A DNA stretch of 64,000 nucleotides. Origin: Ruminococcus sp. AM22-13 (GTDB lineage Bacteria; Bacillota; Clostridia; Lachnospirales; Lachnospiraceae). The DNA lies in contig NZ_QRIL01000017.1 of assembly GCF_003471165.1 (NCBI RefSeq), positions 1 to 64,000 of the forward strand, given 5' to 3'. Numbering within the stretch: position 1 is the stretch's first letter; each line of letters starts with the position of its first letter. Positions 35,196 through 43,691 of the stretch are shown piece by piece. A program made the translations under genes and the position numbers. The notes under the pieces are model-generated. The model did no database searches and was not told where the DNA came from. It worked only from the letters and a program-made list of their open reading frames with translations.

Positions 35196-35866
35196 TATTT
35201 TTTCACCACCTTATATCCAATTCCACGCATGGTTACAATTTCGAAATTTGGATTATCTTTAAAACGCTCCCTAATTCTTCCTATATGCACCTCTATCGTA
35301 TGTGGGTCTGCCTCTGTCTCATATCCCCAAACTTCATCCATTAACTGCTGTTTTGTAAATGTTCTTCCCGGCGAAGCTGCCAGCTTATATAAAAGCAGAA
35401 ATTCTTTTTTCGGTAAAACAAGGCTTTCCTTATCCGTTGTAACGGTCATTGCATCATAATCAAACTCTGTTGAACCAATCACAATTTTATGTTCATTCAG
35501 GATCTGTGCACGACGGAGCAATGCGCCTACTCTTAAAACCATTTCATTCACATTTACCGGTTTTACCATATAATCATCACTTCCAGAAAGAAATCCCTGG
35601 CGCATGTCATCAAAGTTTCCTTTTGCAGTGATCATAAGTACCGGTATCTGGTATCCTGCTGAACGAAGTTCCGACACCAGCTCATAACCATCCATAACCG
35701 GCATCATGATATCGGAAATAATCAGATCAATATATTCCTTATCCAATACTTCTAATGCCTGAGCTCCATCCGGTGCACTTTTAACCTGATAACCATTCTT
35801 CTCGAGCACTTTCTGAAATAGCTGGCTTAATTCTTTATCATCTTCTACAATTAATATCTGAAACAC
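35195..35866 (-). CDS. OmpR-family response regulator
   Basis: The protein has 223 residues. The receiver domain has the phosphorylated aspartate in DLIISDIMMPVMDGYEL (about residue 52), and the lysine in LMITAKG. The C-terminal winged helix ends with VHIGRIRERFKDNPNFEIVT and MRGIGYKVVKK. It is translationally coupled to the histidine kinase and should control the downstream FUSC-like and PgsA-like genes at least. The phospholipase-D gene begins 24 bp upstream. Confidence 0.94.
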   Translation of the reverse strand: MFQILIVEDDKELSQLFQKVLEKNGYQVKSAPDGAQALEVLDKEYIDLIISDIMMPVMDGYELVSELRSAGYQIPVLMITAKGNFDDMRQGFLSGSDDYMVKPVNVNEMVLRVGALLRRAQILNEHKIVIGSTEFDYDAMTVTTDKESLVLPKKEFLLLYKLAASPGRTFTKQQLMDEVWGYETEADPHTIEVHIGRIRERFKDNPNFEIVTMRGIGYKVVKK

Positions 35867-35890
35867 GTTTTCCTTCCTCCCTGTTATCTA

Positions 35891-37324
35891 TTAAAACAGA
35901 TATCTTGCCCATCCAAGCAGATGCTGTACCAAAAACACATTTCTCTGACGTTTTTTTGTTAATTCAATCGGTTTTACATGATACGGATCATGATACGTGC
36001 CATCTTCTAATGCCTGTCGGGATACTTTTTCATATTCCATCATTCCTTCTTCCAACTGTTTATTGATTTCTTTGCTACGTATTACAAGCATCAGTTCCGT
36101 ATCCAGATACGTACTTCTCATATCCATGTTAAAGGAACCAATCACAGATATATCATCATCGATCAGGATGCTTTTTCCATGGTAAGAATAACCGCCTTCA
36201 TATTCCCAGATGTCAATTCCTGTATTTAAAATCTTATTTCTATTTTTTGCATAATCAGCAGACCCGAATGGATTGCCATTATTTGCAACCGAATTTGTCA
36301 TGATTGAAAAATTTGGAACATTCTCTGCAATCTCCTCCCATGTATTGTACATCATATCATTACAGATAATATATGGTGTATGAATCTTTACACGATTCTT
36401 CGCACTTTTCATCAATTCTCCCAGCTGATACCAGACTACTGGTTCCTTGGAAGCTGTGTGAATAGGATTTGATACCAATGCAATCTTTTCTGTCTCAAAC
36501 GTTTCGTCTGTATAATCCGTATCGAAAATCATTCCCTTGTTTTCATTAAAATATTGCTGATATCCTTCCTGCAGTTCTAATACTGCCTTCTTTACAGATT
36601 TTCTATTTGCAAGTTTCTTATCATTATGAAAATAGCTACTATCTTCTTGTTCCCATATCGTTTCAAAATAATCTAACAACTGGTTGACTGAATTTTCTTT
36701 CCTTGGTTCATCGCAAATAACCAACACATCTCTGTCATAGTTCTTGTGTCCTGGAAAATCGCCCAGGAAATAATTATATGTATTTCTTCCTCCAAGAATA
36801 TAGTTCTTACCATCTGCAATCAAATATTTATCATGCATTCTTCCCATCATTTTCCATGGTTTCAACGGATTGGCCTTATTGTATAATTTGATTTCAACAT
36901 TCTCATGGGAAGATAATCCATAAAAATACGGATTACCTTCCATATCAATCCAACTCTCCATTCCATCTACCAGCAAGCGAACATGTACACCTCTGTCTGC
37001 CGCATCACGAAGAGCTCCTAAGATCAATTTCCCACTTTCATCGGATTTGAATGCAAACGTAGAAAGAATAATTTCCTCTTTTGCATTCTTAATCAATCGC
37101 ACTCTTTGTAAAAGAGCTTCCGAATTCTTTTCTATGATCACTGCCCGTTCTGGATTCTCACTGCATTCGTTCCACAACTCATTATGTATTTCTTTTATGG
37201 TTTTTTCGGACATTTCTGGCTGTTTTTTATATGCAATGCAGATTCCAAGTAATTCATAACAAGCCATAAACAGAAGAACTGCCAGTATAACAAGAAGAAT
37301 TTTACATATTTTATGCTTTTTCAT
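35891..37324 (-). CDS. Phospholipase D-like protein (cardiolipin synthase family)
   Basis: The protein has 477 residues. An N-terminal membrane segment (about residues 8-28) is followed by two HKD domains. HKD1 is HDKYLIADGKNYILGGRN and HKD2 is HGKSILIDDDISVIGSFN. Both catalytic histidine-lysine pairs are present, so it should be active. Likely reactions are cardiolipin formation or another phosphatidyl transfer. A second gene of this superfamily lies next to it at 37514-39061, but is interrupted by a stop. A working copy here may cover for that loss. Confidence 0.85.
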   Translation of the reverse strand: MKKHKICKILLVILAVLLFMACYELLGICIAYKKQPEMSEKTIKEIHNELWNECSENPERAVIIEKNSEALLQRVRLIKNAKEEIILSTFAFKSDESGKLILGALRDAADRGVHVRLLVDGMESWIDMEGNPYFYGLSSHENVEIKLYNKANPLKPWKMMGRMHDKYLIADGKNYILGGRNTYNYFLGDFPGHKNYDRDVLVICDEPRKENSVNQLLDYFETIWEQEDSSYFHNDKKLANRKSVKKAVLELQEGYQQYFNENKGMIFDTDYTDETFETEKIALVSNPIHTASKEPVVWYQLGELMKSAKNRVKIHTPYIICNDMMYNTWEEIAENVPNFSIMTNSVANNGNPFGSADYAKNRNKILNTGIDIWEYEGGYSYHGKSILIDDDISVIGSFNMDMRSTYLDTELMLVIRSKEINKQLEEGMMEYEKVSRQALEDGTYHDPYHVKPIELTKKRQRNVFLVQHLLGWARYLF

Positions 37325-37449
37325 TGTATATCACCTGATTCCTTTTTTCTATGCTTATATAATACAATGTCAATCTCAATTCAACCTCAACAAAATTTAT
37401 TTTTTTCACCTAAACGGAAATTCTGTACAAATCATTCGATATAACAAAA

Positions 37450-37500
37450 CGACCTCTCAAAAACAGTCGACTTTTAAATTAACTGTTTTTTGAGAGATCG
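37450..37500 (-). terminator. Terminator downstream of the broken cardiolipin synthase gene
   Basis: On the minus strand, arms CGATCTCTCAAAAAACAGT and ACTGTTTTTGAGAGGTCG pair, followed by TTTTG. It starts 14 bp past the stop of the cardiolipin synthase gene and separates it from the phospholipase-D gene. Confidence 0.75.
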
Positions 37501-37513
37501 TTACATCAGATTC

Positions 37514-39061
37514 TTATAGCAATCCAGCAAATAATTGTCCTAATCGTAAATATGCACTGCGTCCGGTACAATATTGTTCTGTCACATCACGACATTCACC
37601 CATGGTTTTTATCAAATCACTCTTTATATCTAAAACAGACTGACAATCTATCATAAAACATCCATTTTCAAAATGATGGTATAAACTTCGATAATCCAGA
37701 TTAATTGTTCCACAAATTGCCATACAGTCATCCACCACACTCATTTTTGCATGGCAGAAACCAGGAGTCCATTCATAAACACGCACACCATGTTTAACCA
37801 ATCCATGATAAAAAGAACGATTGATATTATAAATAAATTTTTTGTCTGGAATACCCGGTGTAATAATTCTGACATCCACTCCTCGCTTAGCAGCCAAACA
37901 TAACGCATGTGTCATTTCGTCTGTTATAATCAGATATGGAGTCATGAACCAACAGTATTTTTCAGCTTTATTTATCATACTAATATAAACTTCTTCTCCA
38001 ACCTGTTCATTATCCATAGGACTGTCTGCATAAGGCTGAATAAACCCCGTTTGCTGCGCCTTGTAATCATAATGAAAAATATATTTACCAAAATCAGGAT
38101 CATTCGCATCTTTATCACTAACCGCATTCCACATTTCCAAAAATGTCACTGTGAGTGACTGAACAGCATCTCCTTCTAAACGAATACCTGTATCTTTCTA
38201 TTGTCCATAAGGATGTGTATAATTAAAATATTCATTTGCGAGGTTGTATCCACCGGTAAACCCAACTTTCCCGTCAATAACCGTTATTTTTCTATGATCA
38301 CGATTGTTCAAGAACAAATTTAAACCTGGTACAAACGGATTGAATACACGGCAATGAATTCCTACGCACTCCATTTTTTTTACAAAATCAGTATTAATAA
38401 ATCCTATAGAACCCATATCATCATAAAATATGCGTACTTCCACTCCAACTTTTACTCGTTCTTCCAGAATCTTTTGGATCTTATGCCACGCCTCTGCATC
38501 TTCTATAGCATGATACTCCATGAAGATAAACTTCTGTGCCTTTGCAAGATCTTCAAGCTGGGTCTCTAATCCCTTTACTGCTTCATCGAAATACATCACA
38601 TCCGTATTCTGATAGATTGGATACTGCGAATTTCTTTGTATATAACTTGCAATATTTCCTGCCTTCGGAATCGTTTCGTTTATTCTGCTTAAACACTCCT
38701 GATTATCGGAAAGCATTGGTAACAATTTGCTATCAATTTCTGCATATCGCTCACGCATTTTATGTGTGCCACCATTCAAACCAATCAATAAATATAGGCC
38801 TACACCCATAATTGGGAAAATTAAAATTAATATAACCCAAGGCATTTTCATGGAAGATGTCTTATTTGATGCATACAATCTCAAAACTAAAATTCCACTT
38901 AAAATCCTTGTAAATAGATTTATGATTTCTGCATATTCATTTAAGCGTGTTACAATAGTAATAATAAAAACTACTTCTAGAAGAATGCAGATTATGGAAA
39001 AACACAATCGTTTTACTCCGTTTTTTGTTTTCGCTTTTCCTTCTAAAGTATCTTGTTTCAT
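37514..39061 (-). pseudogene. cls: Cardiolipin synthase with one in-frame amber stop
   Basis: Two collinear frames in the same phase encode a standard cardiolipin synthase of about 515 codons. The first (from the ATG at 39061) has two membrane segments and HKD1-like NRDHRKITVIDGKVGFTGG. It ends at a TAG (38198-38200) in NYTHPYGQ-stop-KDTGIRLEGDAVQ, where homologues normally carry Trp or a similar residue. The second frame goes on without a break to HKD2 (CHAKMSVVDDCMAICGTINLDYR), and is intact to its stop. A single base change would explain the lesion. The two halves could not both be made at normal levels. Confidence 0.85.
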
Positions 39062-39081
39062 ATATATTCCAACCTTTCTAC

Positions 39082-39780
39082 TCAATCAAATTTCTGCTTA
39101 AATTTTTCGTGGAACATACCAATTTTGTCTTTTATTCTCTGCATTTCATTATCTGCTTCAATGACAACTCTTGCAGAATGAAGTAATTCTTCACTGATCT
39201 CTTCATATCCAGGCATTTCTTCAATGCCTTTTTTATAACGAAGCTGATGTTCCAACGTTGCCCAGAAATCCATCCCATTAGTTCGGATTTGAAGTTCTAC
39301 ACGCATAGGTGTTTTACCCTTAGCAAAAAATACAGGAATCTCAACAATCATGTGATAGCTTCGATAGCCATTTGGTTTGGGATTTTTTATATAATCCTTT
39401 ACTTCAATAACTTTGATATCATCTTATTGTGTGATCAAATCAGATATCATATAAATATCATCAATAAATGCACAAACTATTCGAACACCTGCTACATCAT
39501 TTAGATATGTTTGTATATTCTCTGTTGTAAAATCATGTCCCATTTTCTGCAGTTTATTATAAATACTATTGGGTTTCTTAATTCTTGTCTTTATAAATGA
39601 AATAGGATTTCGATTGTTCTCAACTGAAAATTCATCATCTAAAACCTCAAGTTTGGTTTGAATTTCCCGGATAGCACAACGGTACATCATCATTAAATTA
39701 TAAAACTTTGTAGCATTCTTTAAAAACTGCATTGATTCCGGATTATCCATCCAGAGTTTTTCTACTTCTTCCTTTGTCAT
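39082..39780 (-). pseudogene. Small alarmone synthetase (RelQ/YjbM-like) with one in-frame stop
   Basis: The frame encodes a ~230-codon GTP pyrophosphokinase of the short RelA/SpoT-domain type, which makes (p)ppGpp. The N-terminal frame has ISFIKTRIKKPNSIYNKLQK and YLNDVAGVRIVCAFIDD, then meets a TAA (39424-39426) in SDLITQ-stop-DDIKVIEVKDY. The downstream part in the same frame keeps NPKPNGYRSYHMIVEIPV and the catalytic ELQIRTNGMDFWATLEHQ. All family motifs survive, so the stop is probably recent. The stop comes before the catalytic glutamate. The cardiolipin synthase gene follows directly. Confidence 0.85.
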
Positions 39781-39848
39781 GGTAATTTCCTTCCTACTTC
39801 TTATTTATAAATACTATTTATTTTGATAATTGATTTGTTCTCCTTGAA

Positions 39849-39995
39849 TTACAGGATAATGCTTTCCTGCAGAAGAAACATTTCCTTATCATCTTTCACC
39901 TGAAACGGATGCTCCTTAAAAGGGCGGAGACGTTCAATCTCAATTTCTATGATTCTTTCTTCTTTTTCTCCTAATTGTCTGTTTGTCTCAGTCAT
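39849..39995 (-). pseudogene. ParB-like N-terminal stub from a mobile element
   Basis: From the ATG at 39995, preceded by AGGAAAGGAG, 48 codons encode the start of an element-type ParB partition protein: IEIERLRPFKEHPFQV, then DDKEMFLLQESI. Homologues continue for 250 or more residues. Here it ends at once in IL-stop. This is a deletion remnant, unrelated to the chromosomal ParB at 44227. It lies between the alarmone synthetase gene and a tRNA-Arg gene, the classic place for an integrated element. Confidence 0.75.
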
Positions 39996-40090
39996 CTTGA
40001 CTCCTTTCCTCCAGGATTCAGGATATAAAAAATGCCTGCCTGGAACTTTTGTTGTAAGTAAAGTTCCAAACAGACATTGCCGTTTGACCA

Positions 40091-40395
40091 TTAGCTGTAG
40101 CTAATAGAATTGAATACTGTTTCAGCTAATTTATGTTTGCAGGTTTCGGAGAGATTGCTTCTTTTCCCGCCTTTTCTCTTATTTACATCCCCAAATAAGG
40201 GGTGACAACAGAGCGGAACCCAAATGTTAGCTGGACTCTTGAAAAACCATGTTTGCAAACCGGTGATTTTGATTAGCTGTCAGCTAACAAAAATCGGATT
40301 GTGTTAGCTGGAAATGGATCATTTTGAATGGAATTTCATGTCACGAACGTGATTAGAAAATAAGAAAAGCGTTCGCTGTCAGCTAATCCAGCTAA
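40091..40395. repeat. Cluster of TTAGCTG/CAGCTAA repeats beside a tRNA gene
   Basis: The 7-mer TTAGCTG or its complement CAGCTAA occurs eight times in 305 bp (40091, 40123, 40227, 40273, 40281, 40304, 40380, 40389), in both orientations and partly as inverted pairs. Chance would give about 0.04. The gap 39996-40418 has no complete gene. Likely roles are arm sites for an integrase or binding sites of the element ParB whose stub lies at 39849. Confidence 0.65.
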
Positions 40396-40411
40396 CATTT
40401 TCGAACGCTTT
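40365..40411 (-). terminator. Terminator of tRNA-Arg
   Basis: Arms AAAGCGTTCG and CGAACGCTTT pair, and on the minus strand TTCTTATTTT follows. It lies just past the tRNA 3' end. Two of the TTAGCTG repeats lie in its loop. Confidence 0.7.
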
Positions 40412-40418
40412 GAAGCCC

Positions 40419-40491
40419 GTCGCCAAGAGGATTTGAACCTCCGACCCCTCGCTTAGGAGGCGAGTGCTCTATCCAGCTGAGCTATGACGAC
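40419..40491 (-). tRNA. tRNA-Arg (anticodon CCT)
   Basis: The 73-nt gene (no encoded CCA) folds as a full cloverleaf. The acceptor stem pairs GTCGTCA with TGGCGAC, with one G-U. The anticodon stem is CTCGC/GCGAG around the loop CTCCTAA, giving anticodon CCT for AGG codons. The T arm has GGTTCAAATCC. Its first half is duplicated at 40723-40762, which marks a recombination site. Confidence 0.93.
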
Positions 40492-40551
40492 ACATGCCGC
40501 AAACCCTTGATTTTACTGGGTTTCTGGGATTTTCCCCTTCGGCCATATATA

Positions 40552-40580
40552 AGATTATCAACTCTTTTTCGAGTTGTCAA
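40552..40580 (-). promoter_or_regulatory. Promoter of tRNA-Arg
   Basis: On the minus strand a -35 box TTGACA (40575-40580) and a -10 box TAATCT (40552-40557) are 17 bp apart, about 60 bp before the tRNA. The spacer holds a CAACTC/GAGTTG inverted repeat. Confidence 0.65.
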
Positions 40581-40722
40581 TCTACAGATTTTTTTACTTT
40601 GGTAACATTAGAACGTTCCCCAAATTGGGGAATGCTTTGTTGTCACCTTTGGCATTATTCAGAATAGATTCGAACTGAAAGTTGTTTTTCATTTTTCCCT
40701 TTGGGGAATGCCTCGGCTTTCT

Positions 40723-40762
40723 CTTAGGAGGCGAGTGCTCTATCCAGCTGAGCTACGAGGAC
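40723..40762 (-). tRNA. 5'-half tRNA-Arg fragment (probable att-site duplicate)
   Basis: The sequence matches the first ~40 nt of a tRNA-Arg, starting GTCCTCGTAGCTCAGC and ending just after the CCT anticodon loop. The 33 bases 40723-40755 are identical to 40452-40484 of the intact gene. The fragment breaks off within the anticodon arm, a common integrase crossover point. Its acceptor bases (GTCCTCG) differ from those of the intact gene. It cannot form a tRNA. Confidence 0.75.
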
Positions 40763-40848
40763 ACTTGACTCACAATCGTAATTCTACTATATTTTTATTC
40801 AAATTACAAGAGAATCTTTCATATTCTTTTCGTACACATTTAGAATCT

Positions 40849-40990
40849 GTTACTGTTCACTCCGTTCTCAGTAACACGCTTCGCGATGCACTGAATGTAT
40901 GCTATTCGCATAAATTCGCGCGGTATGTCTCGGGATTTTGGCATTCTCATGCCAAAACACCTCGCGGGATAGTGGCGTGTGAACAGTAAC
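40849..40990. mobile_element. 142-bp MITE with 12-bp inverted ends and 8-bp target duplication
   Basis: The ends GTTACTGTTCAC (40849-40860) and GTGAACAGTAAC (40979-40990) are perfect inverted repeats. They are flanked by the direct repeat TAGAATCT on both sides (40841-40848 and 40991-40998). The inside holds a hairpin TTTTGGCAT/ATGCCAAAA and no gene. The duplication shows transposition by a DDE-type transposase that leaves 8-bp repeats. No transposase is present. Confidence 0.88.
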
Positions 40991-41069
40991 TAGAATCTTA
41001 CCCAAAATTCAAATGTTTTCATCAAATATGTTATGAAGTGGATATTTTCTCATCCACAATTGATTTGTA

Positions 41070-41142
41070 TCAATCGGATATCTGCAATCCACTTCCGCTA
41101 CGTGGCTCTACACCAAATAACTGCTTCGCAGTTTCGGTTAAA
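41070..41142. mobile_element. MITE-like element (family B), short copy
   Basis: The 73-bp copy runs from TCAATCGGATATCTGCAATCC to AGTTTCGGTTAAAC and lacks the middle of the longer copies. It keeps the block TAACTGCTTCGCAGTTT. It lies in the 40999-41247 gap, 12 bp before a parS site. Confidence 0.65.
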
Positions 41143-41154
41143 CTATCGTTGTTA

Positions 41155-41170
41155 TGTTTCACGTGAAACA
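41155..41170. promoter_or_regulatory. parS site
   Basis: A perfect TGTTTCACGTGAAACA palindrome lies in the intergenic region downstream of the DUF3881 gene, about 20 kb from dnaA. Confidence 0.92.
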
Positions 41171-41247
41171 TAATATTTTATCTGATATTCATACCAGTTT
41201 TTCATACTTATATGCCATCACTAACTGGTTAAATATCTCCCACTTAT

Positions 41248-42123
41248 TTAATAATGTAACTGACCCTGAAGCCAGATGATTCCTTTAAATCGGCGGCCGA
41301 TCTTGAGTTCTCCCAGAAGATCTTCCCGGTTGATACACACGTCAAACTGCATATCATTACATTCTATAGTAATCTGACAAATTTTCTCTCCTGTAATGAT
41401 ATTTTCAAAAGTCATATAATCAATAATCTCCCCCATGACGCTGTACTGGTCACATTCAATGCCATATGGCATGAAATACGAATCTACAATGGAAAGAATA
41501 TCATCAGTGACAATTCTCTGTGAAATCATAGAATATGTATCCATATCCTCCATTGTGAGGCTTTCCATTGCCTCTTCGTCTCCGTTGCGGGCTGCCGCAA
41601 TCAAATGGTTTCTGTTTTTTGTCAGTTCCCGTTCAGCTTTTACAGCCTCTTTATCCTTCTCCACCGGAAAAAGAATTTTTCCTTCCCTGGCCAGTCCGGA
41701 AAGGGTTAAGGGCTGGCCATCAGGAAGCATACCGCTTTTGTATTTTTCTTTCATATACTCAGCGGCATTCTGAAGATAAAAAATTAAAGTAACTCCTATT
41801 CTCAGATCGTCACAGGCACCGGCAAAAGACTCTTTTTCTGTATGTCTCTCTATTATGACATTCTCCTGTGTCGTAATACCTGTTCCGCGAAAAAAAGGAA
41901 AATAATAGTCCGGATAAAATACGTTGTTTTCATCATACTGTCCACAGACAGTGATTCCACAATCGCATCCATAATCCTTGGAAAACTCAGCAAATACACC
42001 CTCCGGATGATCCTTTACTATTGTTTTATCATCATAATTTTCAACCACATCCGTAATGATCTGCCTGATACTGCTTCTTTTGGTGATCTTGGAAAAACCA
42101 ACTGCTCTCAGATAACTGTGCAT
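41248..42123 (-). CDS. DUF3881 family protein
   Basis: The likely product has 291 residues from the ATG at 42123, which has GGGAGG upstream; an earlier in-frame ATG lacks this. The N-terminus MHSYLRAVGFSKI and the PDYYFPFFRG and CDDLRIGVTLIFYLQN segments are typical of this Lachnospiraceae-centred family of unknown function. It appears cytoplasmic, with no membrane segment. It follows serS by 32 bp and is probably co-transcribed with it. No catalytic motif is seen. Confidence 0.82.
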   Translation of the reverse strand: MHSYLRAVGFSKITKRSSIRQIITDVVENYDDKTIVKDHPEGVFAEFSKDYGCDCGITVCGQYDENNVFYPDYYFPFFRGTGITTQENVIIERHTEKESFAGACDDLRIGVTLIFYLQNAAEYMKEKYKSGMLPDGQPLTLSGLAREGKILFPVEKDKEAVKAERELTKNRNHLIAAARNGDEEAMESLTMEDMDTYSMISQRIVTDDILSIVDSYFMPYGIECDQYSVMGEIIDYMTFENIITGEKICQITIECNDMQFDVCINREDLLGELKIGRRFKGIIWLQGQLHY

Positions 42124-42155
42124 AAGAACACCTCCCTGAAAAAGCTCACTCTCCA

Positions 42156-43445
42156 TTAAGCGTGCTTTTTCTCAATCTTTGTCATGCCGCCCATATATGG
42201 CTGCAGAGCTTTCGGAATGCTTACAGATCCGTCTGCATTCAGGTTGTTCTCCAGGAATGCAATAAGCATTCTAGGCGGTGCAACAACTGTATTATTTAAT
42301 GTATGTGCAAGATATTTGCCGTCTTTACCGTTTACACGAATCTTCAGACGACGTGCCTGTGCATCTCCAAGGTTAGAGCAGCTTCCTACTTCGAAATATT
42401 TCTTCTGACGTGGGGACCATGCTTCTACGTCAAGAGATTTTACCTTCAGATCTGCAAGGTCACCGGAACAACACTCAAGTGTACGAACCGGAATGTCAAG
42501 AGAGCGGAACAGATCTACTGTATTCTGCCATAATTTATCAAACCACATTGGACTTTCTTCCGGTTTGCAGACAACGATCATTTCCTGTTTTTCGAACTGA
42601 TGGATACGGTAAACGCCTCTCTCTTCAAGTCCATGAGCACCTTTTTCCTTACGGAAACATGGAGAATAACTTGTAAGAGTTTTTGGAAGTTCCTCTTCCG
42701 GAATAATCTGGTCGATGAATTTACCGATCATGGAATGTTCACTTGTACCGATCAGATATAAATCTTCGCCTTCGATCTTGTACATCATAGCATCCATTTC
42801 TGCGAAGCTCATAACACCTGTTACAACGTTGCTTCTGATCATGAAAGGAGGTACACAGTAAGTAAATCCTCTGTTAATCATGAAATCACGCGCATAAGAG
42901 ATTACTGCAGAGTGAAGTCTTGCAATATCCCCCATCAGGTAGTAGAAACCATTTCCTGCAACACGTCTTGCACTGTCAAGATCAATTCCGTCAAAGCTTT
43001 CCATAATATCTGTATGATATGGAATCTCATAATCCGGAATAACTGGCTCACCGAATTTCTCAATTTCTACATTTTCACTGTCATCTTTGCCAATCGGTAC
43101 AGACGGATCAATGATATTCGGGATTACCATCATATTTTTGAGAAGTTCTTCTTCTACTTCTTTTTCTCTTGCAGAAAGTTCTTCAATACGTGTTCCGGAA
43201 GCAGCTACCTGTTTCTTGACTTCTTCTGCTTCTTCTTTCTTTCCCTGTCCCATCAGAGCACCAATCTGTTTGGAAATTTTATTTCTCTCAGCGCGAAGAG
43301 CCTCTACTTCCTGTTTGATTTCTCTGTTTTCTTTGTCCAGTTCCAGCACTTTATCCACTAATTCCAGTTTATTATCCTGGAATTTATTGCGGATGTTCTG
43401 TTTTACAACTTCCGGGTTTTCTCTCACAAATTTAATGTCTAACAT
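42156..43445 (-). CDS. serS: Seryl-tRNA synthetase
   Basis: The protein has 429 residues, standard for SerRS. An N-terminal coiled-coil arm (about residues 25-105, rich in Lys, Glu and Arg) binds tRNA-Ser. The class II motifs are clear: motif 2 in FRKEKGAHGLEERGVYRIHQ and motif 3 near PPRMLIAFLEN. It charges tRNA-Ser with serine in the cytoplasm. No T-box is visible in the 246 bp upstream, which instead contain GTTACTGTTTAC-type palindromic repeats. Confidence 0.96.
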   Translation of the reverse strand: MLDIKFVRENPEVVKQNIRNKFQDNKLELVDKVLELDKENREIKQEVEALRAERNKISKQIGALMGQGKKEEAEEVKKQVAASGTRIEELSAREKEVEEELLKNMMVIPNIIDPSVPIGKDDSENVEIEKFGEPVIPDYEIPYHTDIMESFDGIDLDSARRVAGNGFYYLMGDIARLHSAVISYARDFMINRGFTYCVPPFMIRSNVVTGVMSFAEMDAMMYKIEGEDLYLIGTSEHSMIGKFIDQIIPEEELPKTLTSYSPCFRKEKGAHGLEERGVYRIHQFEKQEMIVVCKPEESPMWFDKLWQNTVDLFRSLDIPVRTLECCSGDLADLKVKSLDVEAWSPRQKKYFEVGSCSNLGDAQARRLKIRVNGKDGKYLAHTLNNTVVAPPRMLIAFLENNLNADGSVSIPKALQPYMGGMTKIEKKHA

Positions 43446-43691
43446 CTTGTTCCTCCTGAATAAAATAGTTACTGTTTACATCATTCACAGTAACATAAAA
43501 TATTTTGTAACTATTCATTGATCTGCTTTTTGGCAAATTACCAGGCAGTTACTATTCTTTTATGTATTCTGGCAGCCGCCTGGCGGATATATTGCTGTCA
43601 TACAGTTACTATTTTGTTACTGTTTACTTCGTATCCAGTAACACTGTTTTTTATTTTATCTTTAAGTATGCTCTTTCTTTTCTGTTTTTAA

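Noticed and set aside
38198-39426. Possible codon reassignment or pyrrolysine at the in-frame stops in the cls and alarmone synthetase genes
   Set aside because: The two genes use different stops (TAG and TAA), TAG and TAA end many normal genes here, and the affected genes are not ones known to use pyrrolysine.
40708-40989. A 93-codon plus-strand frame over the tRNA fragment and the MITE
   Set aside because: It spans a tRNA half and a transposed palindrome, so its openness is a by-product of the repeats.
43446-43691. T-box leader upstream of serS
   Set aside because: No T-box sequence (AGGGTGGNACCGCG on the minus strand) is visible; the gap contains only GTTACTG-type palindromic repeats.
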